From assembly GCF_024305245.1 (NCBI RefSeq), contig NZ_JAMWYX010000005.1, positions 1-64,000 of the forward strand: 64,000 nucleotides of DNA, read 5' to 3'. Below the pieces are notes generated by a model that was not told the DNA's origin, did no database searches, and saw only the letters and a list, made by a program, of their open reading frames with translations. The position numbers were made by a program, and so were the translations under genes. Shown here in pieces: positions 28,379 to 38,122 of this stretch. The first letter of the stretch is position 1. Each line of letters starts with the position of its first letter. The DNA is from Erythrobacter sp. (GTDB lineage: Bacteria > Pseudomonadota > Alphaproteobacteria > Sphingomonadales > Sphingomonadaceae).

Positions 28379-30407
28379 GTACCTGCGGCAATTGTTCGGG
28401 CCCTGATGCTCCCGGCGGATACCACAGGTAAAGCGGCACGCCCGCCGCGCCCTGCTGAGTCAGGAAGGCGGTGATCGCCTCGTCGCGCACTGTCCAGTCG
28501 CCCACCATCGTGACCACGCCTGCCGCTTCAAACGCATCGCGCACGGCCTCACGCTCGATCGCGACGCTTTCGTTGACCTTGCAGGTGACACACCAATCGG
28601 CGGTGAACCACAGGAACACCGGCTGGCCGCTGGCACGCGCTGCGGCGAGCGCTTCGGCGCTGAAGGCTTGGGGATTGTGGATGCTCTCCCGCGCCTCTGC
28701 CCCTTTGGCTTCGTAAACCGAAGGCAGGGCAATCGCGGCAAAGGCAAGGAACGGCGCGGCGACGAGGCCGAAGGCGGGCCACGCCAGCTTGCCCGCCTGT
28801 TGCAGGCGTCCGACGATCCACAGCGCAATCAGCACGCCGATGACCAGCAGCAGCGCGACCCCGCCGAACGCCCGCCCGCCCAGTTGCGCGGTGAGCCAGA
28901 TCAGCGCCAGTGCAGTCAGCCCCATCGGGATCGCCATGATCCGCCGGAACCGCTCCATCCACGGACCCGGCCGCGGCAGCATTCGGCGCAACGCCGGGAT
29001 GAAGCCGAGCAACAGGAACGGCAGCGCCAGCCCCAGCCCCAGCAGCGCGAACAGCAGCAAGGCTTGCGCGGTCGGCAACAGCAGCGCCGCGCCCAATGCA
29101 GCCGCCATGAACGGCCCGGTGCAGGGCGTGGCGACGAAAGCGGCGAGCAGCCCGGTGGCGAAGGCGCCCGCAGGCTTGCCGCCGCTGGTGACGCTGAGCG
29201 AAGGCAGTTCGAAAAGTCCGGCAAAGTTCGCGGTGATCGCGGCCGCCAGCACCAGCAGCGCGACGACCACGCCCGGTTCCTGCAGCTGGAATGCCCAGCC
29301 GACCTGTTCGCCCGCCGCCCGCAATGCCAGCAGCAGCGCGCCGAGGCCGACGCAGGCCAGCACCACACCCGCAGTATAGGCCAGCCCCTCGGCGCGAGCG
29401 CGCGCCTCGCTCTCGCCGGCGCGGGCGAGGCTGAGCGCCTTCAGGCTGAGGATCGGAAACACGCAGGGCATGATGTTGAGCAGAAAGCCGCCCGCCAGCG
29501 CACCGAGGATGAGCGTCCATAGCGGCGGGATCGCCATACCGACCGGCCCTGCCACCACTTCGCCGCCGGTGGGAACATCGCCGGGGATCGCGCCGAACTC
29601 CACCCCCGTTCCTTCACCGAATGCAAGGATGCCTTCCACCGCACTCGGCGTGTCGGCGCGGTATTCGGCGAGCGGGATATCCACCGTCAGCACATCGCCC
29701 ACACGGCGGAAAGTCTGGGGCGCAGCGTAATCGGCCAAGTCCTCGTTGGCGATGAAGACGTGCGGATTATCGAGCGCGACGCTGGCGGGCAGAGGGATCG
29801 CAAGCCGCAAAGCACGGCCACCGACATCGAAGCTTGCCCCCGCAGAAAGTGGCGGCGCGACCTCCGCCCTCCAGCGCGCGAAATCACCGCCTTGGCGCGC
29901 CTCCAGAAGCGCATCCTGCGGCACGCAGATCTTGTCCGTGCAGGCAAGATATTCGACGTGGCCGGTGATGCGCGGCGGGGCGCGCACGTCCGCGCCCTCA
30001 GGCACCTTCACCGGCACCAGCACCGTATAAGTGCCCTCGTAAATATGGTTCATCAGCCCGCTGATCGTCAGCCGCAGCGGCACTGGATAGAGCGGCTCGC
30101 CCGCCTCCCAGCCAGCGGGCAGATCGAGCGTCAGCCGCATCCCCTGCCCCGCATCGCCGGGGTTCGACCAGTAGCCGTGCCATTCCGCAGACTTGGGCGT
30201 GAAACGCAGTGCGAGCATCCACTCCTCGCCCGCTACCGGCGCACCATCGGCGTACAGTTCCACCGCGATATTGCCGTCGCCATAGCGCGCTTCGGCGGGC
30301 ACCTCCTGCGCATGACCGGCCGCCGCCAGCACAATGCTTGCGAACAGCGCAAGCATCCATGCAAGCAATTGACGGATCGGAAGCGGGAAGGTTCTTGCGC
30401 GGGACAC
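28296..30407 (-). CDS. DsbD-family protein-disulfide reductase (ScsB-like)
   Basis: A 703-residue membrane protein. After a signal peptide comes a periplasmic domain with two cysteines (YLACTDKICVPQDA), then eight or so transmembrane helices containing the paired-cysteine helices NIMPCVFPILSLKAL and FVATPCTGPFMAAALG. A C-terminal thioredoxin-like domain has WFTADWCVTCKVNESV. This is the DsbD electron relay from cytoplasmic thioredoxin to periplasmic partners; the large N-terminal domain is closer to ScsB than to E. coli DsbD. The partner here is unknown. Confidence 0.88.
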   Translation of the reverse strand: MSRARTFPLPIRQLLAWMLALFASIVLAAAGHAQEVPAEARYGDGNIAVELYADGAPVAGEEWMLALRFTPKSAEWHGYWSNPGDAGQGMRLTLDLPAGWEAGEPLYPVPLRLTISGLMNHIYEGTYTVLVPVKVPEGADVRAPPRITGHVEYLACTDKICVPQDALLEARQGGDFARWRAEVAPPLSAGASFDVGGRALRLAIPLPASVALDNPHVFIANEDLADYAAPQTFRRVGDVLTVDIPLAEYRADTPSAVEGILAFGEGTGVEFGAIPGDVPTGGEVVAGPVGMAIPPLWTLILGALAGGFLLNIMPCVFPILSLKALSLARAGESEARARAEGLAYTAGVVLACVGLGALLLALRAAGEQVGWAFQLQEPGVVVALLVLAAAITANFAGLFELPSLSVTSGGKPAGAFATGLLAAFVATPCTGPFMAAALGAALLLPTAQALLLFALLGLGLALPFLLLGFIPALRRMLPRPGPWMERFRRIMAIPMGLTALALIWLTAQLGGRAFGGVALLLVIGVLIALWIVGRLQQAGKLAWPAFGLVAAPFLAFAAIALPSVYEAKGAEARESIHNPQAFSAEALAAARASGQPVFLWFTADWCVTCKVNESVAIEREAVRDAFEAAGVVTMVGDWTVRDEAITAFLTQQGAAGVPLYLWYPPGASGPEQLPQVLTPDLLVDRASHFPGTPPPTASAAGSD

Positions 30408-30457
30408 GCGCTACCCTCTAGGCTCCGCCAGCAATCTTCGCAATCGGAGCGAAACCC

Positions 30458-31684
30458 GTGACCAAGCCTGACACTGAAACGCGCGACCTCGTGATCCTTG
30501 GCGGAGGACTGGTCGGCATGACGCTGGCACTGGCGGCGGCGAAGAAGGGCCTGTCGAGCCACGTGATCGACCGCGCCGATCCGGCGGAACTGACGGCGGA
30601 AGGCTTCGACGACCGCGCCACCGCAATCTCCACCGCCAGCTGGCACCTGTTCGAGAACATCGGAATTGCCGCAGGGCTGGAACAATTCGCCTGCGACATC
30701 GCCAGCATTGCGGTGACCGATCAGAACAAGCCGGGCCGGCTCGATTTCCAGCCCGGCGTCGATGGCGGCACGCTGGGGCGGATGTTCCCCAACCGCCGCT
30801 TGCGGCTCGCGCTGTTCGAAGCGGCGGCCAAGGAGCCGCTGATCCACTGGACCTCCATGGCGCACGTGATCGAACGCCAGCGCAGTGAATATGGTGTTGC
30901 CGCCGTGCTGGCAGACGGGCGCAAGCTGAAGGGCAGGCTGATGATCGCCGCCGAAGGCCGCCAGTCGCCCACCCGCGATTCTGCCGGGATCACGCTGGCC
31001 AAGTGGGATTACAAGCACCGTGCGATCATCGCCGGGCTTACGCACGAAAAGCCGCACGGCAATGTCGCTTGGGAAATCTTCTACCCCGCCGGGCCGTTCG
31101 CGCTGCTGCCGCTGAACGACGATGCCGACGGCACGCACCGGTCATCGCTGGTGTGGACGGTGTCGGAAGCAGACGGCGCGGGCGTGATGAAGCTGGGTGA
31201 CCGCGCATTCCTCGCCGAAGTGGAAAAGCGCATGGGCGGGGTGCTGGGCAAGGTGCAGACGGTCGGCGCGCGGTCGTCATGGCCGCTCGGGTTCCATCAC
31301 ACCGCCAAGATCACCGCCGAACGGCTCGCGCTGGTCGGGGATTCGGCGCACGGCATTCACCCGATCGCCGGACAGGGGCTGAACCTCGGCCTGCGCGATG
31401 TCGGCGCGCTGGTGGAGGTGCTGGCCGATGGCGCGCGGCTCGGCCTCGATCCGGGCGACCCCGAATTGCTCAAGCGTTATGAAACGTGGCGCGGGCTCGA
31501 CAGCTTCATGGTGGCGCTGGCGACTGACGGGCTGACGCGGCTGTTCGGCGTTCCCGGCAAGACCGCATCGGCCGTGCGCAGGCTCGGCATGGCGGCGGTG
31601 CAGCGCACGCCGATGCTCAAGGATTTCTTCATGGACGAAGCGCGCGGCGTTTCGGGCGATCTGCCGGAGATTTTGCGGGCGTAG
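30458..31684 (+). CDS. UbiH/UbiF/VisC-family FAD-dependent hydroxylase
   Basis: A 408-residue flavoprotein monooxygenase starting with GTG at 30458 (GGAG upstream). It has the dinucleotide-binding LVILGGGLVGMTLALAAAKKG, the family motif RATAIS (after GFDD), and the FAD-binding GDSAHGIHPIAGQGLNLGLRDV typical of the ubiquinone-biosynthesis hydroxylases. It likely hydroxylates the ubiquinone ring; which carbon (UbiH, UbiI or UbiF role) is not decidable from sequence. It diverges from the dsbD-like gene with a 50-base gap. Confidence 0.9.
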   Translation: MTKPDTETRDLVILGGGLVGMTLALAAAKKGLSSHVIDRADPAELTAEGFDDRATAISTASWHLFENIGIAAGLEQFACDIASIAVTDQNKPGRLDFQPGVDGGTLGRMFPNRRLRLALFEAAAKEPLIHWTSMAHVIERQRSEYGVAAVLADGRKLKGRLMIAAEGRQSPTRDSAGITLAKWDYKHRAIIAGLTHEKPHGNVAWEIFYPAGPFALLPLNDDADGTHRSSLVWTVSEADGAGVMKLGDRAFLAEVEKRMGGVLGKVQTVGARSSWPLGFHHTAKITAERLALVGDSAHGIHPIAGQGLNLGLRDVGALVEVLADGARLGLDPGDPELLKRYETWRGLDSFMVALATDGLTRLFGVPGKTASAVRRLGMAAVQRTPMLKDFFMDEARGVSGDLPEILRA

Positions 31685-31700
31685 CCTACGTCCGATCGGC

Positions 31701-32630
31701 CTAAGGCATAACCAGCGGGCTGCTCAGCTGACGCACGGGATTGCCCGCCCCGTCACGCAAGCCGCGCTGGTCGAGCACGGCGGCGGTTTCGATCACTTCC
31801 AGCGCTTCCATCGCCGTGCGATACCGCTCGGCATCCGCGATCCACGCGGCGGCCATATCGGCGCCGGGCATTCCCTTCACCTCGTCGATCGCGTTCTGGT
31901 AGCGGCCCTGTTCCAGCGCCCAGCGCGCGCGCTCCAACCGGCGTTCGGGCTGCGGCGAAGGGGTGCTTTCGCGGCGGAACACGAATAGCTGGCCGAGTTC
32001 GCGCTGGAATGTCTCCCACGATGGCCCCTGGCTGCTTTCGCGCAATTGCGGCCCCAGCCCTTCAAGCCGCGCCACGAGCCCGTCGAGCCGGACCGGATTG
32101 CGCGAGAATTCGACGATGGTGCTGACCGCATTGGGCCACTGGTCGCCGAACCGCAGCCGCAGCTGATCGGCCAGATAGCCCAGCTCCGCCCCGCGCTCGA
32201 CCGCGCGCCGGGTGGCAAAGGCGATCAGCAGGCTTTCCGCACGCGCGGCATTGCCCGCCGCCGCCTGTGCCTGCAAATCGAGCAGTGCGAGCCGCTGTTC
32301 GGCAGCGGCAAGGCGCTGATCCAGGCCGCCCTGTTGTTCGGCCACGCGGGTCACAGCCTCCACCGCCTCCTCGGCATTCTCGGCCTTGATCGCATCCGCC
32401 AGCGGCGTTGGCGAAGGCGATTGCGGCAGGCCTTTCAAGGTCTGGGGTGTCTCGTCCATATCCGCCACGATTACGGCGTCGCTTGCCGTGGGCGCGGCGC
32501 GCTCGGGCTGGAGATTGTACCACACCACATAGCCCACCAGCGCGCCGCCGGCGATGAAGGCGGTCAGCACGGCCAGCATCAATCCCCGACCGGAAGATGG
32601 TTTGCGGCGGCTTGTGTATTTCGGTTCCAT
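31701..32630 (-). CDS. Mic60/mitofilin-like inner-membrane protein (COG4223 type)
   Basis: About 309 residues from the ATG at 32630. One transmembrane helix near residues 17-37 (LMLAVLTAFIAGGALVGYVVWY) is followed by an acidic segment, a predicted coiled coil (VAEQQGGLDQRLAAAEQRLALLDLQAQAAAGNAARAES) and a C-terminal helical domain with WETFQRELGQLFVFRRE. This organisation and the position just downstream of hemC-hemD are those of the alphaproteobacterial homologues of mitochondrial Mic60, which shape intracytoplasmic membranes in some species. Sequence is divergent, so the call leans on synteny. Confidence 0.8.
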   Translation of the reverse strand: MEPKYTSRRKPSSGRGLMLAVLTAFIAGGALVGYVVWYNLQPERAAPTASDAVIVADMDETPQTLKGLPQSPSPTPLADAIKAENAEEAVEAVTRVAEQQGGLDQRLAAAEQRLALLDLQAQAAAGNAARAESLLIAFATRRAVERGAELGYLADQLRLRFGDQWPNAVSTIVEFSRNPVRLDGLVARLEGLGPQLRESSQGPSWETFQRELGQLFVFRRESTPSPQPERRLERARWALEQGRYQNAIDEVKGMPGADMAAAWIADAERYRTAMEALEVIETAAVLDQRGLRDGAGNPVRQLSSPLVMP

Positions 32631-32679
32631 TATGATCCGTTCTGCGACCTTGCGTATCCCTGCCGCGCCGGCGCCGCGA

Positions 32680-33396
32680 TTACGGCTGTCCGGCAGGAGG
32701 AGCGGGCATGGAGCGACACTTTTCGCACAAGTCAAACACCAATGCCAAGAACGCAGGCTCATCGGGCCGGGGCGCGATGTGGACGGCGGCCCAGCCCCGG
32801 CCTGCCGCATCGGCGATCCGCGGGCCGAGCGCGGCCAGCGCGATCTGACTGCGATCCAGCCCCAACCGGTCGCATTCACCAGCAAAATGCCGTGCGGTCG
32901 TCGCCGAATGCAGCAGCACCAGCGCCTCTCCCGATATTAGCAGGTGCGCGGCGGGATCGAGCGGCAGCGGGCAATTGCGATAGGCGATCACAGTGTCGAA
33001 GGTGACGCCCGCAGGCGGGTTCAGCGGGACGTGTTCCTCACCGGCGATCCGCAGCAGGTGGCGGGGGCCGGATATGGCATCCAGCACCCCTTGCAGGCCG
33101 CCGCTGCCGACCATTGCGACTGCGAATCCGGCTGCCCTCGCCGCGCTGGCGGTTGCCTCTCCCACGGCGAAGACCGGCTTGTCCGTCAGCCGCGCAAGCT
33201 GCGGCCCGCCTTGCGCGAAGACATTGGCGCTGCCGATCAACAGGCCATCGAAAAGGGCAGGATCGGGGCATTCCCACGTGACAGGCCGGATTTCCGACAG
33301 GGCGTACCCGGTGATCGCAAGCCCCAGCGCGCGCGCCTTTTCGAGAGTGGCGGTCAGCCCCGGTTCGGGCCGCAGGGCGAGCAGGTTTGCGCTCAT
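32680..33396 (-). CDS. hemD: Uroporphyrinogen-III synthase
   Basis: A 238-residue protein in the usual hemC-hemD order, with a four-base overlap with the hemC end. HemD is poorly conserved in sequence; recognisable parts are LLIGSANVFAQGG, KPVFAVGEATASAARAAGF and the C-terminal LDRSQIALAALGPRIADAAGRGW. It closes and inverts the D ring of hydroxymethylbilane to form uroporphyrinogen III for heme, and bacteriochlorophyll where made. Confidence 0.88.
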   Translation of the reverse strand: MSANLLALRPEPGLTATLEKARALGLAITGYALSEIRPVTWECPDPALFDGLLIGSANVFAQGGPQLARLTDKPVFAVGEATASAARAAGFAVAMVGSGGLQGVLDAISGPRHLLRIAGEEHVPLNPPAGVTFDTVIAYRNCPLPLDPAAHLLISGEALVLLHSATTARHFAGECDRLGLDRSQIALAALGPRIADAAGRGWAAVHIAPRPDEPAFLALVFDLCEKCRSMPAPPAGQP

Positions 33397-34334
33397 CCCG
33401 CCGTTCGGAAATGCGGAGCAATGCCGGGCGTGGCGCGCGCCAGCAGATCGGCCGCCAGCGCGCGAACGGGGGCGTGATCGCCCGCAGCAAAGCGCGCGCT
33501 GCCTTCGATCCGCTCGGCCCCGTCAGGGCTGAACAGCGCGGCGCGCATGGAGAGTACGTCCTCGCCCGTTTCGCACAGCACCGCGACCGGCGAATGGCAG
33601 GTGCCGCCCAGTTCGGCGAGCAGCGCGCGTTCCGCCTCCAGTTCGGCGCGGGTGGGCGCGTGGTCGATCACGGCGAGTAACGCGGTGGTGGCCTCATCAT
33701 CGGCGCGGCATTCGATCGCGATCACGCCTTGCGCGGCGGCGGGGATCCAGTCGACCTGGTCGAGCGGCTGCCCGACCTCGCTCTGCCCCAGCCGTTCCAG
33801 CCCGGCAGCGGCAAGGAACGTCACATCCGCCTCCCCCGCTTGCAGCTTGCCGAGCCGGGTGGCGACATTGCCGCGGAAGGTCACGACGGTGCAATCGGGC
33901 CGCAGGTTGAGCAATTGCGCGGCGCGGCGCGGGGCGCTGGTGCCGACGACCGCGCCTTGCGGAATATCTGCGATGCTGGCCGCCCCGACCAGACAATCAC
34001 GCCGGTCCGCGCGCGGCAGGAATGCGGCAAAATGGAATTCGCGCGGACGAATCGTTTCGACATCCTTGGCCGAATGCACGGAAAGATCGATCCGCCCTTC
34101 GCCGAGCCATTGATCGAGCTCCTTGGTCCACAGCGCCTTGCCGCCGATTTCGGACAAAGGCCGGTCGAGCACCTTGTCGCCGCTCGCCAGCACGGGGACG
34201 AGTTCGATCGCGTCCTCGTCCCAGCCGTGGGCGGCGCACAGGCGCGCACGGGTCTCGACTGCCTGCGCCATGGCAAGCGGGGAATTGCGGGTGCCGAGGC
34301 GTAATCTCGGGGATGCTGCGGGTGCGTCGGTCAT
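33393..34334 (-). CDS. hemC: Porphobilinogen deaminase (hydroxymethylbilane synthase)
   Basis: About 313 residues from the ATG at 34334; an upstream ATG at 34358 lacks a ribosome binding site. The N-terminal LRLGTRNSPLAMAQAVETR, active-site DLSVHSAKDVE, GTSAPRRAAQLL and the substrate-binding VTFRGNVATRLGKLQ are all HemC signatures, and GTCHSPVAV contains the cysteine that holds the dipyrromethane cofactor. It polymerises four porphobilinogens. It diverges from tsaD with 44 bases between starts. Confidence 0.95.
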   Translation of the reverse strand: MTDAPAASPRLRLGTRNSPLAMAQAVETRARLCAAHGWDEDAIELVPVLASGDKVLDRPLSEIGGKALWTKELDQWLGEGRIDLSVHSAKDVETIRPREFHFAAFLPRADRRDCLVGAASIADIPQGAVVGTSAPRRAAQLLNLRPDCTVVTFRGNVATRLGKLQAGEADVTFLAAAGLERLGQSEVGQPLDQVDWIPAAAQGVIAIECRADDEATTALLAVIDHAPTRAELEAERALLAELGGTCHSPVAVLCETGEDVLSMRAALFSPDGAERIEGSARFAAGDHAPVRALAADLLARATPGIAPHFRTAG

Positions 34335-34378
34335 AGCTAAGCTTGCCCTAGCTTTCATAGCGACTAGATGGAAGTCGG

Positions 34379-35476
34379 ATGGGATCGGTCACGCACACCT
34401 CTGATGCAGCTATCGCGCGCCCGCTTGTTCTGGGGATCGAATCGAGCTGCGATGAAACCGCGGTCGCGCTGGTTCGCGGCGACGGCGCGATCATCGCGCA
34501 GGCCATCGCCAGTCAGGAAGCGGAACACGCGCCCTATGGCGGCGTGGTACCCGAAATCGCCGCCCGCGCCCATGCCGAGCGGGTCGCGCCGATGATCGCA
34601 CACGTGATGGCGGAGGCGGGGCTGAGCCTCGACGAGGTGGATGCCATCGCCGCCACCGCCGGGCCGGGGCTGATCGGCGGGGTGATGGTCGGCCTTGTCA
34701 GTGCCAAGGCGCTGGCAATGGCAGCGGGCAAGCCGCTGCTTGCGATCAACCATCTGGAAGGCCATGCGCTGTCGCCCCGGCTGGCGGATGCGGGCCTCGG
34801 CTTTCCCTATCTGCTGTTGCTGGTATCGGGCGGGCATTGCCAGATCCTCGCTGTCGAGGGCGTGGGCCAATATCGCCGCCTTGCCACCACCATCGACGAT
34901 GCGCTGGGAGAGGCGTTCGACAAGACCGCCAAGCTCCTTGGCCTCGGCTATCCCGGCGGGCCTGCGGTGGAGCGATTGGCTTTGCAGGGCAATCCCAAGG
35001 CGGTGCCTCTGCCGCGCCCTTTGAAGGGTTCTCCCGAGCCGCATTTCTCCTTCGCTGGCCTCAAAAGCGCGGTGATGCGGGCGGTCGAGAGCGGCGCGCA
35101 TGCCCCCGCTGATATCGCCGCCAGTTTCCAGCAGGCCGCAGTCGAATGCCTGATCGACCGGCTGCAATTCGCGCTGACCCGCGCTGGCCCCTCCCCCGCG
35201 TTGGTTGTCGCAGGCGGGGTGGCGGCGAATCGGGCCGTGCGCGCCGCGCTCGAAGCCTTCGCCAGCGCCAACGCCATGCGCTTCACCGCACCCCCGCTCG
35301 CGCTGTGCACCGATAATGCCGCGATGATCGCTTGGGCCGGGTGCGAGCGGCTGGCGAACGAAGGCTGGACGCGCGACGGTGACTTCGCCGGCGACCCGCT
35401 CGATTTCGTCGCTCGCCCGCGGTGGCCGCTCGATGCCAGCGCCGATACGGTGCGCGGAGCCGGAGTGAAGGCATGA
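34379..35476 (+). CDS. tsaD: tRNA N6-adenosine threonylcarbamoyltransferase TsaD
   Basis: A 365-residue ASKHA-fold enzyme that transfers the threonylcarbamoyl group to A37 of tRNAs reading ANN codons, with TsaB and Tsa[16 protein letters not shown] is the N-terminal phosphate motif, [14 protein letters not shown] holds the metal-binding histidines, and [32 protein letters not shown] and [14 protein letters not shown] complete it. ATGA overlap couples it to gpsA. Confidence 0.96.
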   Translation: MGSVTHTSDAAIARPLVLGIESSCDETAVALVRGDGAIIAQAIASQEAEHAPYGGVVPEIAARAHAERVAPMIAHVMAEAGLSLDEVDAIAATAGPGLIGGVMVGLVSAKALAMAAGKPLLAINHLEGHALSPRLADAGLGFPYLLLLVSGGHCQILAVEGVGQYRRLATTIDDALGEAFDKTAKLLGLGYPGGPAVERLALQGNPKAVPLPRPLKGSPEPHFSFAGLKSAVMRAVESGAHAPADIAASFQQAAVECLIDRLQFALTRAGPSPALVVAGGVAANRAVRAALEAFASANAMRFTAPPLALCTDNAAMIAWAGCERLANEGWTRDGDFAGDPLDFVARPRWPLDASADTVRGAGVKA

Positions 35477-36504
35477 CAGCACAGCCAACCATCGGCCCAA
35501 AGACAATTGGGGTTATCGGCGCAGGCGCATGGGGGACGGCGCTGGCGCAGATGCTCTCCAGCGACGGGCGCGACGTGCTGCTATGGGCTTACGAGCCGGA
35601 AGTGGTCGCCGCGATCAACGCCGATCATCGCAACCCGCTCTATCTGCCGACCGCCGCCCTCGCCCCCACGATCCGGGCGACCGGCGATCTCGCCACCCTC
35701 GCCGGGATCGATACCGTTCTGGCCGTCACGCCTGCGCAGGTGCTGGGCCGGGTTCTGGCCGGTCTGCCCCGCCCCCCGCGCGATCTGGTGCTGTGTTCCA
35801 AGGGGATCGAGGCGGGCACCGGGCGGCTGATGAACGATGTCGCGCGCGAAGCTGCGCCCGGCAGCGCCATCGCAGTACTATCCGGCCCGACGTTTGCGCA
35901 TGAGGTCGCCGCCGGGCTGCCGACCGCCGTCACGCTGGCCTGCGGCGGCGGGAACGACCAGTGGGACAGGATCGCCCCCGCCATCGCCCGGCCCGCCTTC
36001 CGCCCGTATTATTCCGATGATGTGATCGGGGCGGAGATCGGCGGTTCGGTCAAGAACGTGCTCGCTATCGCTTGCGGTGTGGTGGAAGGGCTCGCGCTCG
36101 GCCAGAACGCCCGCGCCGCATTGATCGCGCGCGGATATGCCGAGATGCTGCGGTTTGGCGAAGCGCTGGGCGCACGCGCCGAAACGCTCAGCGGATTATG
36201 CGGCCTCGGCGATCTGGTGCTGACCTGTTCCTCCACCTCCAGCCGCAATTTCTCGCTCGGCAAGGAATTGGGCGAAGGCGCATCGGCTGCCGACCTGATG
36301 GCCGACCGCCGCACCGTGGCCGAAGGCGCGCACACCGCGCCGGTGCTGGCCGAACTGGCGGACAAGCGCGGCACGCCGATGCCGATCGTCGCGGCGGTCA
36401 ATGCCATCCTCGCGGGTCAAAGCGCGCGCGCAATCGTGGCGGAACTGCTCGCCCGCCCGCTCAAGGCCGAACGCGATGTGCCCGGGAAGGATTCCGAGGC
36501 GTGA
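35473..36504 (+). CDS. gpsA: NAD(P)H-dependent glycerol-3-phosphate dehydrogenase
   Basis: A 343-residue dehydrogenase that reduces dihydroxyacetone phosphate to sn-glycerol-3-phosphate for phospholipid synthesis. The Rossmann motif [16 protein letters not shown] opens the protein; [17 protein letters not shown], the catalytic-lysine helix [20 protein letters not shown] and [19 protein letters not shown] follow. It overlaps tsaD by ATGA and the following flippase gene by GTGA, forming a tight operon. Confidence 0.96.
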   Translation: MTAQPTIGPKTIGVIGAGAWGTALAQMLSSDGRDVLLWAYEPEVVAAINADHRNPLYLPTAALAPTIRATGDLATLAGIDTVLAVTPAQVLGRVLAGLPRPPRDLVLCSKGIEAGTGRLMNDVAREAAPGSAIAVLSGPTFAHEVAAGLPTAVTLACGGGNDQWDRIAPAIARPAFRPYYSDDVIGAEIGGSVKNVLAIACGVVEGLALGQNARAALIARGYAEMLRFGEALGARAETLSGLCGLGDLVLTCSSTSSRNFSLGKELGEGASAADLMADRRTVAEGAHTAPVLAELADKRGTPMPIVAAVNAILAGQSARAIVAELLARPLKAERDVPGKDSEA

Positions 36505-38051
36505 GCCTGCCTCCCGCCCAGCCCGCAGCAGCCGCACCCGAAAAGGGCGGCGATGATCTTGCCACGCTGGCCAAGGGCGGGCGCACGAATACCATGGGTT
36601 TCGCGATCCGGCTGGTGGCGCGCATCCCGTTCCTCGTCATCGCCACCCGGCTTTACGGGGCCGAATCGCTGGGCCGCTTCGCATCGGCAATGGTGCTGAT
36701 CGAGATCATCGCGCTGATCTGTTCGCTCGGCGAAAAGCGCGGTTTGGCGCTGCGCCTGTCGGAAGGCGCAGGCGAGGATCGCAGCAAGGAGGTGAATCTT
36801 GTCTATGACGGGATCCTGCTGGCGCTGGCCTATTCACTGGTAGCCGCCGGGCTGCTGCTGATATTCCCCGAACCGATGTTCCCCAACGGCATGAACTCGC
36901 CGCTGGATATCTGGCTGGTCGCCACCATCCCCGCCTTCGCCGTCACCGAGATATTGCTCGCAGCGCAGGCCTACCGCTTCGACATCGCCACCATCGTGCG
37001 TGCGCGGGCGATTGTCGAACCGTGGACGATCTCGATTGCGGCAGGGGTGTTCTTCTTCATCCCCGCCACCCGCGATGCGGGTCTTGCGCTGGCCTTCATC
37101 ACCTCGATCTACGCCGGATTGCTGACGGCGGCATGGCCGTTCCTGCGCACCTTCGGCCTGCCGCGCAACTGGAGGCCCGCGCCGCGCGCGATGCTGGCGA
37201 TGTCCACCCGCGCTTTCCCGCTTGTCGGGGCCGACGCGATCGAGCGCGGCACGCGGCTGCTCGATATCTTCATCCTCGGCCTGTTCGCGCCGCCGCAGGC
37301 GGTCGGCATCTATTACGCCGCGCAGCAGATTGCATCGCTGCCGCAAAAGCTGAAGACCAGTTTCGAACCGATCCTGTCGCCGGTCATCACCAAGAACCTG
37401 CGGATCGGCAACATGGACGCCATCGCCGCGCAGGTGCGGCAGGGGGGGTTCTGGATTATCGCCCTGCAGCTCGGCATCGCGCTGGTGCTGGGCCTGCCGG
37501 GCGAAGCGGTGATGGGTCTGTGGGGGCCGGATTATGTCGCGGGCACTGCGGCGCTCGCACTGCTGCTGGCTGCCGAAGTGGTCGCGTCGATGGCGGTCGT
37601 GTCCGAAAGCGTGCTGGTCTACATCGCCCGCAAGCGCAATCTGGCGATCTCGATCGGAGTGATCGCGCTGCAGGCGGGCCTGACGGTGGCGCTGATCCTT
37701 GCCGCGCGCAACGCGGGGCTTGGCGCAGGCTACGAAGCCGCGGGCGCGGCGGGCGCGCTGATGATTGCGCTGGCGGTATCCAGCCTTGTGAAGGCGCTAC
37801 TGCTCAAACACCTGCTGGCAGCGCCCGTTTCCAACTGGCGCTGGCCGCTGGTCTATGCCGCAGCCGCCGCGGTGGTGGTGGGCTATGGCTTCACCCTGCT
37901 GCCCGAATGGATCGAGCTGGTGGTCGGCATTCCGGCGGTGCTCGGCACCTATGCGCTGGTGATCTGGCACCGCGGTTTCGGCGAGGAGGACAAGGTGCTG
38001 TTCCGCAAGAATGTGGTGCCCGCACCGGTCAGCGATTCGTCCGCCGCCTAG
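36501..38051 (+). CDS. Polysaccharide/lipid flippase-like membrane protein (MATE/MOP superfamily)
   Basis: About 516 residues from the GTG at 36501, whose last two bases share the gpsA TGA. Up to 14 hydrophobic helices. FAIRLVARIPFLVIATRLYGAESLGRFASAMVLIEIIALIC resembles helices 1-2 of Wzx-type flippases, and a conserved basic/aspartate pattern appears in LVGADAIERGTRLLDIFILGLFAPPQAVGIYYAAQQI. It is likely to flip a lipid-linked saccharide, but no glycosyltransferase gene is nearby to name the cargo. Confidence 0.82.
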   Translation: MSLPPAQPAAAAPEKGGDDLATLAKGGRTNTMGFAIRLVARIPFLVIATRLYGAESLGRFASAMVLIEIIALICSLGEKRGLALRLSEGAGEDRSKEVNLVYDGILLALAYSLVAAGLLLIFPEPMFPNGMNSPLDIWLVATIPAFAVTEILLAAQAYRFDIATIVRARAIVEPWTISIAAGVFFFIPATRDAGLALAFITSIYAGLLTAAWPFLRTFGLPRNWRPAPRAMLAMSTRAFPLVGADAIERGTRLLDIFILGLFAPPQAVGIYYAAQQIASLPQKLKTSFEPILSPVITKNLRIGNMDAIAAQVRQGGFWIIALQLGIALVLGLPGEAVMGLWGPDYVAGTAALALLLAAEVVASMAVVSESVLVYIARKRNLAISIGVIALQAGLTVALILAARNAGLGAGYEAAGAAGALMIALAVSSLVKALLLKHLLAAPVSNWRWPLVYAAAAAVVVGYGFTLLPEWIELVVGIPAVLGTYALVIWHRGFGEEDKVLFRKNVVPAPVSDSSAA

Positions 38052-38122
38052 GGCGTTCAGTCGCTATTCACGGCCCCGATTCGATTTTGACCTCCGCTGA
38101 AACAAGCGGGGAGAACAAGGTG

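Noticed and set aside
36072-36500. 143-codon N-terminal extension of the flippase
   Set aside because: Arg-rich translation of the gpsA gene in another frame; the GTG at 36501 with GTGA overlap is the natural start.
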